A stretch of DNA of 56,277 nucleotides, from the NCBI GenBank assembly GCA_026392515.1, contig JAPLBY010000028.1:1-56277 (forward strand). The letters are read 5' to 3'. The notes beneath the pieces were generated by a model. The model made no database searches and was not told the DNA's origin. It was given only the letters and a program-made list of their open reading frames with translations. Made by a program: the position numbers and the translations under genes. Every line of letters starts with the position of its first letter. Within the stretch, counting starts at the first letter, position 1. Positions 37,086 through 44,494 of the stretch are shown in pieces. This DNA comes from Actinomycetota bacterium (lineage in GTDB: Bacteria > Actinomycetota > Actinomycetes > S36-B12 > UBA5976).

Positions 37086-37622
37086 GTGCCCTTGTTGGTC
37101 ATCGGCTACATTGTGAACATGTTGCAGATAGGTCAAGTCGGACGAGCCTGCATCAATTCATACTTAATGGTGATTGGGTCGTTGCTCGCGCACGGCATAG
37201 CCGGCGGTGACTTTGCAGATATGTCTCAGCTTGTCCCGCAGGCAGCATTGATTGCTGCATTGGTATTCCTAGGTCAGCGTAAATTCTTTGAAGGCCCAGT
37301 GCTTGCCGCTGTGATTGCGTTAACGCAGTTTTCTGGCCACGTGTTTTTAGGTACTGCCAGCAAGTCAGACTTGACGATGTCTGCGTCCCACGTAATTGCC
37401 GGCCTACTCACTTACGTAATCATTTCCAAATTTGAAACCCTAATACTCCTAGCCAAAGATTTTCTCTTCAGTTCTTTCATTGGGCAAGTGAATGCACCAA
37501 AAATTCAATTCGCACAGCCAAGCGTTTTGGTAACCGCCTGCGAAGCATTTGTTCTGAAGTGTGAAGTTCTATTAATTGCCAATCCAAGACGGGGACCCCC
37601 GAGTCCCCGACTTTGTTACTGA
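37086..37622 (+). CDS. Multi-span membrane protein of unknown function
   Basis: 178 residues with about four hydrophobic spans (PLLVIGYIVNMLQIG; INSYLMVIGSLLAHGIAGG; PQAALIAALVFLGQ; HVIAGLLTYVIISK) and a soluble tail containing several cysteines. GTG start, no strong ribosome binding site. It leads a run of genes (small membrane peptide, YcnI-like, CopC-like) that may handle copper in the cell envelope, so a related role is possible. I do not recognise its family. Confidence 0.6.
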   Translation: MPLLVIGYIVNMLQIGQVGRACINSYLMVIGSLLAHGIAGGDFADMSQLVPQAALIAALVFLGQRKFFEGPVLAAVIALTQFSGHVFLGTASKSDLTMSASHVIAGLLTYVIISKFETLILLAKDFLFSSFIGQVNAPKIQFAQPSVLVTACEAFVLKCEVLLIANPRRGPPSPRLCY

Positions 37623-37682
37623 TTTTGTTAATTGTCGGAAGGCATTGAATTGTTTAGCTTAGTTAGATTGCAAACTCACGAT

Positions 37683-37793
37683 ATGAGTTCGCATGACAAT
37701 TTCTTTCAGCATCATGCTCTTCACATCGCGCAAGTCGCTGCTATTTTGTTGGCGATTGGCGTTTGGTGGCTCATTCGAAATCGAAGGAGCTAA
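37683..37793 (+). CDS. Possible 36-residue single-span membrane peptide
   Basis: A short open frame encoding MSSHDNFFQHHALHIAQVAA, then a hydrophobic stretch ILLAIGVWWLI and a basic end RNRRS. The His-rich head (four His in the first 15 residues), single span and positive C-terminus look like a real small membrane protein. TAGATT at 37664-37669 could be its -10. It lies between the multi-span gene and the YcnI-like gene. Metal binding by the His-rich head is only a thought. Expression unproven. Confidence 0.45.
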   Translation: MSSHDNFFQHHALHIAQVAAILLAIGVWWLIRNRRS

Positions 37794-37835
37794 ACATGAT
37801 TCGTTTTGAATCAAAACATTTTTTAAGGAAACTAA

Positions 37836-38792
37836 TTGAATTCCAATCGAAAGCGCCTTGCAAAGGCTAGAAATTACTCGGGTGCAATTGCATCCATTGC
37901 TGCCGGGGCACTGCTATTTAGCGCTGTTCCTGCGCAAGCCCATGTCAGTATCTACCCAAGCCCGAGTGGCACCGGTAGCTCAACTGCACCACTAGTGAAA
38001 GGTGCAAGCTTTTATCTAAATTTCCGTATTGGACACGGTTGTGAAGATGAAACTGCAACGCTAAGCAAACTCGATGGCAGCGCACTAAAGGGAAGCCTTG
38101 TTGATACTTCATCGGTTAGCGTTGTTGTGCCATTAAAGGCAACCAATAACGGTGCTACTGTGCCAAAGCCACAATATGTTCCAGGTTGGACAGTTTCAAC
38201 GGTTAAAAACGCAGATGGAACCTACAAATTCACTTGGACCGCTAATGATGCCTCATTTGCCGTTCCAGCTGATGCTGCGGCTGCGGATGATTTAGATTCA
38301 TCAACGTTTGCTGAGTTTGGAATCTCGGGTAAGTGGACAGCTGATGCAACTGGTGATGTGTACTTCCCAAGCACCCAGGTTTGCAAGCAGGACATTTCCG
38401 GAATTTCTGCCACAAAAAGTGCCCATAAAGTTGCCGTCACGAAAGTTGGTACTCGTTCTGTAGTCACATTCAAGGGACCGAAGTCAATGGCTGGACAAGT
38501 CTTGAACTTCAAGATCGATGGCGTAACTGTTGACACCGTAACTCTCGACAAAAAGGGCAATGCCAAAATCAAGGCAAATAAAGCCAACTCCAAATTAATT
38601 CAAGCAAAAGGCAGCCTAGTTGCATTTACTGATTCAACTGGAGTTGTTAAGGGTTGGAAAGGTGGCAAACCAGCCACTCGTGATCTAGTTATTGAATGGA
38701 ATAAAGATGTAAGTGGTTCAACAGCCACTTACAGCACCGACATGACCATTGAATACAACCAAGCACCAAAGGTTACGGTTACCGCAAGTTGA
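37836..38792 (+). CDS. Secreted YcnI-like (DUF1775) copper-associated protein
   Basis: 318 residues. A signal peptide (SIAAGALLFSAVPAQAHVSI) should be cleaved before His, giving the mature N-terminal histidine known to bind Cu(II) in YcnI. GHGCEDETATLSKL and YVPGWTVST (Trp) are DUF1775 features. A C-terminal beta domain rich in Lys (KGNAKIKANKANSKLIQAKG) is extra. TTG start with AAGGAA six bases upstream. Coupled by a TTGA overlap to the CopC-like gene, as in other ycnI-copC copper loci. Confidence 0.82.
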   Translation: MNSNRKRLAKARNYSGAIASIAAGALLFSAVPAQAHVSIYPSPSGTGSSTAPLVKGASFYLNFRIGHGCEDETATLSKLDGSALKGSLVDTSSVSVVVPLKATNNGATVPKPQYVPGWTVSTVKNADGTYKFTWTANDASFAVPADAAAADDLDSSTFAEFGISGKWTADATGDVYFPSTQVCKQDISGISATKSAHKVAVTKVGTRSVVTFKGPKSMAGQVLNFKIDGVTVDTVTLDKKGNAKIKANKANSKLIQAKGSLVAFTDSTGVVKGWKGGKPATRDLVIEWNKDVSGSTATYSTDMTIEYNQAPKVTVTAS

Positions 38793-39451
38793 TTCGAAGA
38801 ATCGCAGTAGCATTACTGGCGTGTACCTGGATTTTCCAGGGCACGCCAGTAATGGCGCATGCAACATTGGTCAGCGCTTCGCCTGCGCGTAATTCATCAA
38901 ATCCAACTTCACCATTGGAAGTGAAGTTAGTTTTCGATGACGAGCTAATTGCTGTTGCCGATAACGCCAACATCATTATTGTTCGTTCTGGATCACAATC
39001 TGGCCCGCAAGTAGATCTGGGTAACTCTGCAGTAAATGGATCGGTACTTACGGTGGGATTGCCTACTCTGTCTCCGGGAAGTTATTTCGTCACGTATCGA
39101 ATCGTTTCCAATGATGGACATCCCGTAACTTCGGACTATCAATTCTCTGTGTCAGCGCAGTCATCGCCTGTGCCAACTACCAGCAGCAGTTCCAACAAAG
39201 TGCTGGCTGTCAAGAAAACAATTGCCAAGTCTCAGGCAGCAAAAGATGCTGGGCTTGAGGTGCCGAGTAAGGCATCAGTAACAATCTCGGTAGCAAAGAC
39301 CTCAAAGAAATTCTGTAAAGTTTCAGGATCTAAGGTTGTTGGAGTGAAGGCAGGAAATTGCAAGATTACTGTCACAATTTCGCCCAAATCAGTCAAAGGT
39401 AAACCAAAGCCAACGAAGTCTTCTGGAACTGTTACGTATCAAGTTAAGTGA
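38789..39451 (+). CDS. CopC-domain copper-binding protein with C-terminal Ig-like domain
   Basis: 220 residues. A signal peptide (IAVALLACTWIFQGTPVMA) ends before His of HATLVSASPARNSS, the CopC N-terminal copper-binding start. LSPGSYFVTYRIVSNDGHPV carries the other conserved His region (SNDGHP). A Ser-rich linker leads to a second small beta domain (FCKVSGSKVVGVKAGNCKI) of the Ig-like type common in secreted actinobacterial proteins. TTG start overlapping the YcnI-like stop. No CopD domain follows. Confidence 0.85.
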   Translation: MIRRIAVALLACTWIFQGTPVMAHATLVSASPARNSSNPTSPLEVKLVFDDELIAVADNANIIIVRSGSQSGPQVDLGNSAVNGSVLTVGLPTLSPGSYFVTYRIVSNDGHPVTSDYQFSVSAQSSPVPTTSSSSNKVLAVKKTIAKSQAAKDAGLEVPSKASVTISVAKTSKKFCKVSGSKVVGVKAGNCKITVTISPKSVKGKPKPTKSSGTVTYQVK

Positions 39452-39461
39452 GCAATCCAAT

Positions 39462-39519
39462 GGCCTTTCGGGTTTGGCGAGTCCTAGACTGATAGAAACT
39501 AAACCCGAAAGGCCTTTTT
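39462..39519 (+). terminator. Perfect 14-base inverted repeat with T run abutting the next ATG
   Basis: GGCCTTTCGGGTTT and its exact complement AAACCCGAAAGGCC flank a 25-base loop, followed by TTTTT, one C, and the ATG of the cupin gene at 39521. It can terminate the copC transcript but leaves no room for a ribosome binding site for the cupin gene, so it may also be regulatory. Confidence 0.65.
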
Positions 39520-39520
39520 C

Positions 39521-39889
39521 ATGTCAGATCGAATCGAACCAACAATCACAGTTCTCGGTGGCAGCAATATTGCAGTACCGCCAGCAGCACTAAAGCCAAA
39601 CAGCATTGACGGCCAAATGGAATCAGTACTTATGGCCTGGATCTCGCCCGATGAAGCAATTGAAACTGGTATTTGGGAATGTTCACCAGGCACATTTATC
39701 GTGCATCGCGATGGCTATGACGAAATCGCTCAAATCCTTTCGGGTTCAGCAACGATCACTGGCGAAGACGGAACTGTAGTTGAACTAAAAGTTGATTCAA
39801 CGATCGTTACCCCAGAGGGCTGGCGCGGAACTTGGGTTGTGCACGAGCCAATCCGCAAAATGTTTGTAATTCGACGCTTCAAGAAGTAA
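39521..39889 (+). CDS. Cupin-domain protein (cupin_3 / DUF861-like)
   Basis: 122 residues forming a single cupin barrel. GIWECSPGTFIVHRDGYDE is motif 1, then LSGSATITGEDGTVVEL. The tail VTPEGWRGTWVVHEPIRKMF is typical of the cupin_3 group, which includes (S)-ureidoglycine aminohydrolase-type proteins. Activity not assignable. It is followed 24 bases later by the agmatinase-family gene and probably shares its pathway. Confidence 0.82.
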   Translation: MSDRIEPTITVLGGSNIAVPPAALKPNSIDGQMESVLMAWISPDEAIETGIWECSPGTFIVHRDGYDEIAQILSGSATITGEDGTVVELKVDSTIVTPEGWRGTWVVHEPIRKMFVIRRFKK

Positions 39890-39912
39890 CTCGCAATAGA
39901 TAGGTACCTGAA

Positions 39913-40878
39913 ATGAATCCTGAAGACATTGTCGGTCCCGTTGAAGGAACTAAGGTTCCACGGTTTGCTGGTGAATCAACATTTGCTCGCTTGCCACGTA
40001 TCGATCAAGTTTCTGATTACGACGTAGCAATCCTGGGCGCACCATTTGATGGTGGAGTTTCGTATCGTCCCGGTGCTCGCTTTGGTCCAATGGCAATTCG
40101 TCAGGCATCTCGCCACTTGCGTCCGGCTTATCATCCAGATTTACAAGTTGCACCGTTTCGCACGATTCAAGCTGTTGATGCAGGGGACATTCCATGTAAT
40201 CCATTCGACATCGATAGTGCACTCAAGCAAATCGATGACGGTGCAAGTGAATTAGTCAGCGATAGTCGCAAGTTAGTAACCCTTGGTGGCGATCACACTG
40301 TCACACTTGGATTACTTCGCGCATTAGTAAAGGTGCATGGACCAATTGCGATGATTCACTTCGATTCCCATCTTGATACTTGGGATAGCTACTTTGGAGC
40401 CGATCGCACGCATGGAACCTTCATGCGCAGGGCATTCGAAGAAGGCTTGCTAATCGAAGACAAGTCACTTCACGTTGGTATTCGCGGCCCGCTTTATGAC
40501 CAACAAGATCTAATCAACGACAAGAACTTTGGTTTCTCAACCGTTCGCGCAGCCGATTTTGATCGTATGGGTGTGGAAGAAGTTATTGGACTCGCTCGCA
40601 AACGCGTAGGGGATAGCCCGATGTACCTATCTATCGACATCGACGTGCTAGATCCTGCATTTGCGCCAGGTACTGGAACTCCAGAAATGGGTGGCTTCAC
40701 TTCCCGCGAGTTATTGAGCCTGGTTCGCGGAATGCCAAGAGAGCAGATGATTGGCGCTGACATTGTGGAAGTGGCTCCGGCTTACGATCATGCCGAAATC
40801 ACATCACTTGCTGCAGCCACTTTGGCTTACGAAATCATGTCACTAATGGCACTAAACGTTACGGACAAGAAGGGCTAA
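39913..40878 (+). CDS. Agmatinase/arginase (ureohydrolase) family protein
   Basis: Binuclear-manganese ureohydrolase family, 321 residues. Metal ligands are in GGDHTVTLG, MIHFDSHLDTWDSYFG and SIDIDVLDPAFAPGTGTP. PFDGGVSYRPGARFGPMAIR near the N-terminus is the agmatinase/guanidinopropionase-type signature. The substrate guanidino compound cannot be read from sequence. Neighbouring cupin and aldolase genes suggest breakdown of a nitrogen-rich small molecule rather than polyamine synthesis; that is inference. TAGGTA six bases before the ATG could be a -10. Confidence 0.88.
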   Translation: MNPEDIVGPVEGTKVPRFAGESTFARLPRIDQVSDYDVAILGAPFDGGVSYRPGARFGPMAIRQASRHLRPAYHPDLQVAPFRTIQAVDAGDIPCNPFDIDSALKQIDDGASELVSDSRKLVTLGGDHTVTLGLLRALVKVHGPIAMIHFDSHLDTWDSYFGADRTHGTFMRRAFEEGLLIEDKSLHVGIRGPLYDQQDLINDKNFGFSTVRAADFDRMGVEEVIGLARKRVGDSPMYLSIDIDVLDPAFAPGTGTPEMGGFTSRELLSLVRGMPREQMIGADIVEVAPAYDHAEITSLAAATLAYEIMSLMALNVTDKKG

Positions 40879-40881
40879 ACC

Positions 40882-41661
40882 ATGTCGCTAACTTCACCAG
40901 ATGAAATGTTGCGAGTTGATCCAGATCCAATTCGTCAGGCTCGGATTGATTTAGCTGCGGCTCATCGCTTGGCAGTCTTCTATGGTTTCCATGAAGGAAT
41001 CGACAACCATTTCACCCTGTTAGTTCCAGGTTACGAAGATCGATTCTTCCTAGCTCCATTTGGATTGCACTGGTCAGAAATTCAAGCCAGCGACTTCATG
41101 ATCGTTGACCTTGATGGCACGGTTTATGAAGGCAGTGGCCTAGTGGAAGAAACTGCATTCTTTATTCATGCGCCAATGCATGGCAGCGCCCGCAAACTAC
41201 GCGCAGTCCTGCACACCCACATGCCGTATGCAACTGCATTAGCGATGTTGGATGAACCAGATCTAGTTATGGCTAGCCAGAATGCGCTTGGCTATCGCGA
41301 TGACGTTTTCTATGACTGCGATTACAACGGCCTAGCTCTAGATCGTTCCGAAGGTGAGCGCATGACTCGTGCCTTGGGGGAGAAGTCAATCCTGTTACTT
41401 CGTAACCATGGCATTGTTACCACTGGCTCGACAGTTGCCGAAGCTTTCCATCATCTGTATTTCTTTGAACGTACTGCTGAAGTTCAGGTCCTAGCGCAAT
41501 CAACTGGCCAGATGATTCGCGAAGTTCCAAAAGACATCGTGGATATGACTGTTGAGCAGTTCAAGGATTCAACTCACCTTGATGGTTACAGCCGAATTGA
41601 TTTGCACTTTGCAGCACTCAAGCGAATGCTTGATCGCAGCCAGCCGGACTACGCCGCTTAG
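40882..41661 (+). CDS. Class II aldolase/adducin family protein
   Basis: Zinc-dependent aldolase/epimerase-like fold, 259 residues. Early segment FYGFHEGIDNHFTLLVPG, then metal ligands in AVLHTHMPYATAL and the third His in LLRNHGIVTTGSTVAEAF. Members act on sugar phosphates or on small keto-acids. It begins three bases after the agmatinase-family stop, so they share a transcript. Converges with the reverse cupin gene with a four-base overlap. Substrate unknown. Confidence 0.88.
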   Translation: MSLTSPDEMLRVDPDPIRQARIDLAAAHRLAVFYGFHEGIDNHFTLLVPGYEDRFFLAPFGLHWSEIQASDFMIVDLDGTVYEGSGLVEETAFFIHAPMHGSARKLRAVLHTHMPYATALAMLDEPDLVMASQNALGYRDDVFYDCDYNGLALDRSEGERMTRALGEKSILLLRNHGIVTTGSTVAEAFHHLYFFERTAEVQVLAQSTGQMIREVPKDIVDMTVEQFKDSTHLDGYSRIDLHFAALKRMLDRSQPDYAA

Positions 41662-42041
41662 AACTTGTAAATGACGTCACTGAAATGTGGCGTGGCAAAT
41701 AAGTAAAGAATTCGAAGCGGCTCGTCGTCGTAGTTATTGATTTGATGCAAAGCATCGCCAGGAATGTAAACCATGGTGTCAGCTTCTACGTCGTATTCAA
41801 CGTGTTCGATTGTGACTTTACCTTTGCCACTTAATACGTAGTAAGTCTCTGGTTGCAAGTGGCGATGTGCTTCAAGGGATTCATCCTTGAACACCCGAGC
41901 TACGCCCAGAACCATGTCAGTTTCTTCGTCATCGTTAACACCTTGCAGGGCCTTCCAAGTGACTTTTCCGCGGGCACCAACCTGATCTTCAGGCCAGCCA
42001 GCCCATTCACCTTCAGATAACTTGCGAATAATTGGCTCCAC
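41658..42041 (-). CDS. Cupin domain protein (cupin_2)
   Basis: 127 residues, one conserved cupin barrel. Motif 1 HRHLQPETYYVLSGKGKVTI has the His-X-His-(x)3-Glu metal pattern, and motif 2 YIPGDALHQINNYDDEPL supplies the last His. Typical of small metal-binding cupins that act as dioxygenases, isomerases or sensors. It starts divergently from the pirin gene, the intergenic space holding the pirin promoter. Function not assignable. Confidence 0.85.
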   Translation of the reverse strand: MEPIIRKLSEGEWAGWPEDQVGARGKVTWKALQGVNDDEETDMVLGVARVFKDESLEAHRHLQPETYYVLSGKGKVTIEHVEYDVEADTMVYIPGDALHQINNYDDEPLRILYLFATPHFSDVIYKF

Positions 42042-42098
42042 GCCGGACTCCTAAAGCTGATTCTGTCCATTAGGTTATGGGGTTTGAGGTCAAAACGG

Positions 42099-42127
42099 TT
42101 GCGTTTAACCAAACTGGCATCTAGACT
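42099..42127 (+). promoter_or_regulatory. Promoter of the pirin gene (-35 TTGCGT, 17 bases, -10 TAGACT)
   Basis: TTGCGT at 42099-42104 and TAGACT at 42122-42127 with ideal 17-base spacing. Predicted transcription start is near 42134, inside the palindromic operator. This sets the pirin start codon at 42168. Confidence 0.6.
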
Positions 42128-42132
42128 AAAGG

Positions 42133-42150
42133 TAGTTGAACATTCAACTA
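42133..42150 (+). promoter_or_regulatory. Palindromic operator at the pirin transcription start
   Basis: TAGTTGAA-CA-TTCAACTA, eight-base perfect arms, covering the predicted +1. The size and TTGAA/TTCAA half-sites are those of MarR-family operators. No MarR gene is in the window. Confidence 0.6.
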
Positions 42151-42167
42151 AGCCTGAGGAGGCCGCT

Positions 42168-43133
42168 ATGCCAGCTGTAACAGCAGATACTTTGACTTTG
42201 CCGAGAGTTTTCGTCGCCCCTGGCGCACAACCACGCTCAGTCAAGATGATTACAAATGCACCACAGGCATACGAAGGCGAAGGCTTCCCAGTACGTCGCG
42301 CATTTGCTGGCATCCCCAATGCAGATCTAGACCCATTTATTCACATGGATCAAATGGGTGAAGTCGAATACTTGCCAGGTGAGCCAAAGGGAACACCTTG
42401 GCATCCACATCGTGGTTTTGAAACTTTCACATACTTAATGGACGGTCGCTTCCTGCATCAAGATTCCCATGGTGGCGGTGGCACTATTAAAGAAGGCGGC
42501 ACCCAGTACATGACTGCGGGGGATGGCATCCTTCACATTGAAACTCCACCAGAAGATTTAGTTATGTCCGGTGGCACATTCCACGGCGTGCAGCTTTGGA
42601 TTAACTTGCCAAAGGAAAAGAAGCGCATTCAGCCGGCATACCAAGACCTGCAAGGTCAAGACTCTGCAATGGTGACCACGCAAGATGGTGGCGCATTGAT
42701 CCGAGTGCTAGCTGGACAGATTGAAGATCACTCAGGTCCTGGAATCTCACACACTCCGATCACCATCACTCACATAACAATTGCTCCTGGTGCTCGCGCT
42801 GAAATTCCATGGCGCAGTGATTTCAATGCTCTGGCATACGTTCTTAATGGTTCGGGAACTGTTGGACCAGCAAACCATCCAATTCAAACTGGCCAGATGG
42901 CTGTATTGGTAAACGGTGATTACATTTCGATTCAGGCAAACCAGATTCAAGAATCTCGCCATGATGGTCTCGACATTTTCCTAATCGGTGGCATTGCGCT
43001 GCGCGAACTGGTTTTCCAGTACGGACCGTTTGTGATGAGCACTAAAGAAGAAGTTATGCAGGCAATGGAGGATTACCAAAAAGGACGCTTTGGTCACATC
43101 CCAGTTGATGCGATCATGCCGCACCGCCCCTAG
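42168..43133 (+). CDS. Pirin family protein
   Basis: Bicupin of the pirin family, 321 residues; some members are quercetinases, others regulate enzymes. GTPWHPHRGFETFTYLMDGR holds the metal-binding histidines of the first barrel, with LHQDSHGGGGTIKEGG after it. ILHIETPPEDL and FHGVQLWINLPKEKK follow in the expected order, then the second cupin. ATG 42168 is preceded by GAGGAGG with good spacing and lies downstream of the predicted transcription start. A longer in-frame start at 42084 would be outside the transcript. Confidence 0.92.
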   Translation: MPAVTADTLTLPRVFVAPGAQPRSVKMITNAPQAYEGEGFPVRRAFAGIPNADLDPFIHMDQMGEVEYLPGEPKGTPWHPHRGFETFTYLMDGRFLHQDSHGGGGTIKEGGTQYMTAGDGILHIETPPEDLVMSGGTFHGVQLWINLPKEKKRIQPAYQDLQGQDSAMVTTQDGGALIRVLAGQIEDHSGPGISHTPITITHITIAPGARAEIPWRSDFNALAYVLNGSGTVGPANHPIQTGQMAVLVNGDYISIQANQIQESRHDGLDIFLIGGIALRELVFQYGPFVMSTKEEVMQAMEDYQKGRFGHIPVDAIMPHRP

Positions 43134-43144
43134 ACGAATAACAC

Positions 43145-43175
43145 TTGCTGCACTGATTCAAACGACACCTATACT
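43145..43175 (+). promoter_or_regulatory. Promoter of the XdhC-family gene (leaderless)
   Basis: -10 TATACT at 43170-43175 (five of six consensus) lies exactly six bases before the ATG, so transcription should start on the A of ATG. TTGCTG at 43145-43150 is a possible -35 with 19-base spacing. Confidence 0.55.
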
Positions 43176-43181
43176 TTCACT

Positions 43182-44075
43182 ATGTATGACATCGCCTTAA
43201 GTGTTAACGCTTGCGTAAGATCCAAAACTCGCGCTGAAATCGCTTGGTTGGTTTCGCCTAATAATGGTGTGCACGCTTTGGCGCTAACCCCTGGCGGCGG
43301 TCGCATCGGCAAAATCTTTGACGGCGCATTTGATGGCGCGATGTCAGATCACTCGAATCGTAAACTTCCAACTGGACGTTTACTAAACATCCAAGTTAAC
43401 GAGTTCGAAGCCACGATTTCTGGAATTCCAACCGGCACTAATGCACAATTCTTAGTTGTCCCAGCAGATCATTTTGACCCAGATACTTGGCCAGCCATGA
43501 TCGATCGTGTGCCAATCGCAATCGTTGCCCACTTAAACCAAGACGAAGTAACGCGAGTCGATGTTTTTGACGAATCTTCAATAGTTACCGCGGATGCGCA
43601 AACCTCGGAGCTTTTCGCCAAAGGTGCAACTGCCTATGAAATTCACCCAGATCGGGTTATCTCAGTTCTATTCCCAGTCACTCGACTTGTTGTTGCCGGG
43701 CAAGGTCCAGTTGCGGATGCAATTGCCAGCCTTGGGCAAACCCTGGGTTGGAATGTAACAGTAATGATGAGAAACGATTTGGCAATTGGCTTGCTGGCCT
43801 CATTATCGCCACTCGATGCTGCAGTAATCATGGGTCACGAAGTTGAAATGTCTAGCCGAAACCTAGGTGCAGCCCTAGAAGGAGCTGCGGGATATATAGG
43901 CGCTTTGGGATCCATGAAGATGCAGCAAGATCGAGCTGATTGGCTGGCTTATCAGGATGTGACGGACCTATCTCGAGTGTTTGGCCCAGCAGGCGTTGAT
44001 ATATCTGCCTCATCGCCAGTCGAGATTGCCATCTCAGTGCTGGCTCAGGCGATCGCGGAACTAAAGAAAAACTAG
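43182..44075 (+). CDS. XdhC/CoxI family molybdenum-hydroxylase maturation protein
   Basis: 297 residues. The C-terminal half is the NAD-binding-like Rossmann domain of XdhC: RLVVAGQGPVADAIASLGQ, LDAAVIMGHEVEMSSRNLG, and YIGALGSMKMQQDRADWL near 225-245. The N-terminal XdhC_CoxI half is divergent. XdhC proteins bind the molybdenum cofactor and assist insertion of sulfurated cofactor into xanthine-dehydrogenase-family enzymes. The gene lies 138 bases upstream of the cox operon start, so a CODH maturation role (CoxF/CoxI-like) is likely. Confidence 0.82.
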   Translation: MYDIALSVNACVRSKTRAEIAWLVSPNNGVHALALTPGGGRIGKIFDGAFDGAMSDHSNRKLPTGRLLNIQVNEFEATISGIPTGTNAQFLVVPADHFDPDTWPAMIDRVPIAIVAHLNQDEVTRVDVFDESSIVTADAQTSELFAKGATAYEIHPDRVISVLFPVTRLVVAGQGPVADAIASLGQTLGWNVTVMMRNDLAIGLLASLSPLDAAVIMGHEVEMSSRNLGAALEGAAGYIGALGSMKMQQDRADWLAYQDVTDLSRVFGPAGVDISASSPVEIAISVLAQAIAELKKN

Positions 44076-44135
44076 CCCCTCCCAAATGGTGAGATTTTCC
44101 GAAGATATCGACACATAACTATTTCCCTTTTCCTA

Positions 44136-44164
44136 TTGCGAGTGACCTTTGAGAGTGTTAAGTT
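44136..44164 (+). promoter_or_regulatory. Probable promoter of the cox operon
   Basis: TTGCGA at 44136-44141 and TAAGTT at 44159-44164 with 17-base spacing, in the 138-base gap before the first small gene of the operon. Predicted leader about 43 bases. The -35 resembles the pirin promoter (TTGCGT). Confidence 0.5.
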
Positions 44165-44213
44165 CAATCCCAAATCTTCATTGGAATGAATAATGAATAG
44201 GGGAGAGCCCAAA

Positions 44214-44441
44214 ATGGCAGTTGAATCTACAGGTCAAGAACGCGGAAATCCGCGTTTTTATGCATTGATCGAAAATGCACCAAAGACCGGCAAGAGCCCA
44301 ACAATCTGGGCCTGGCCGCAGATTACTGAGTTCTTAAAAGTTGCCAGCCAACCAGTGCAAGGTCCATGGCCACCGCACCAAGACGTGCGCCCTGATCCTG
44401 ATGCAAGCGACATGCCTGTAGCTGTTCGCGACAACAAGTAA
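44214..44441 (+). CDS. Small protein of unknown function leading the cox operon
   Basis: 75 residues from ATG 44214 (GGGGAGAG seven bases upstream). Hydrophilic, Pro-rich second half (QPVQGPWPPHQDVRPDPD), with PTIWAWPQITEFLKVASQ in the middle; no span, no Cys. An in-frame ATG at 44193 would add seven residues but lacks a good ribosome binding site. coxM starts 53 bases later in the same direction. I do not recognise a family; possibly a CODH accessory or small regulatory subunit. Confidence 0.7.
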   Translation: MAVESTGQERGNPRFYALIENAPKTGKSPTIWAWPQITEFLKVASQPVQGPWPPHQDVRPDPDASDMPVAVRDNK

Positions 44442-44494
44442 ATTCTTAAACTTTAAAACTCTCTGACTTAACTCAAGTCACCGAAAGGAAACAA

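Noticed and set aside
37796-37870. Possible 24-residue leader peptide (MIRFESKHFL...CKG) with AAGGAG upstream, overlapping the YcnI-like start
   Set aside because: The Shine-Dalgarno-like sequence is inside the small membrane-peptide gene and the frame overlaps ycnI; coincidence cannot be excluded, so not listed as a gene.
39913-40878. Guanidine hydrolase for the ureohydrolase
   Set aside because: No nickel-chaperone or guanidine-associated genes nearby and no diagnostic residues I can confirm; left as family-level call.
41900-42319. Reverse open frame spanning the cupin-pirin intergenic region
   Set aside because: Overlaps the coding starts of two convincing genes and the pirin promoter; no recognisable domain.
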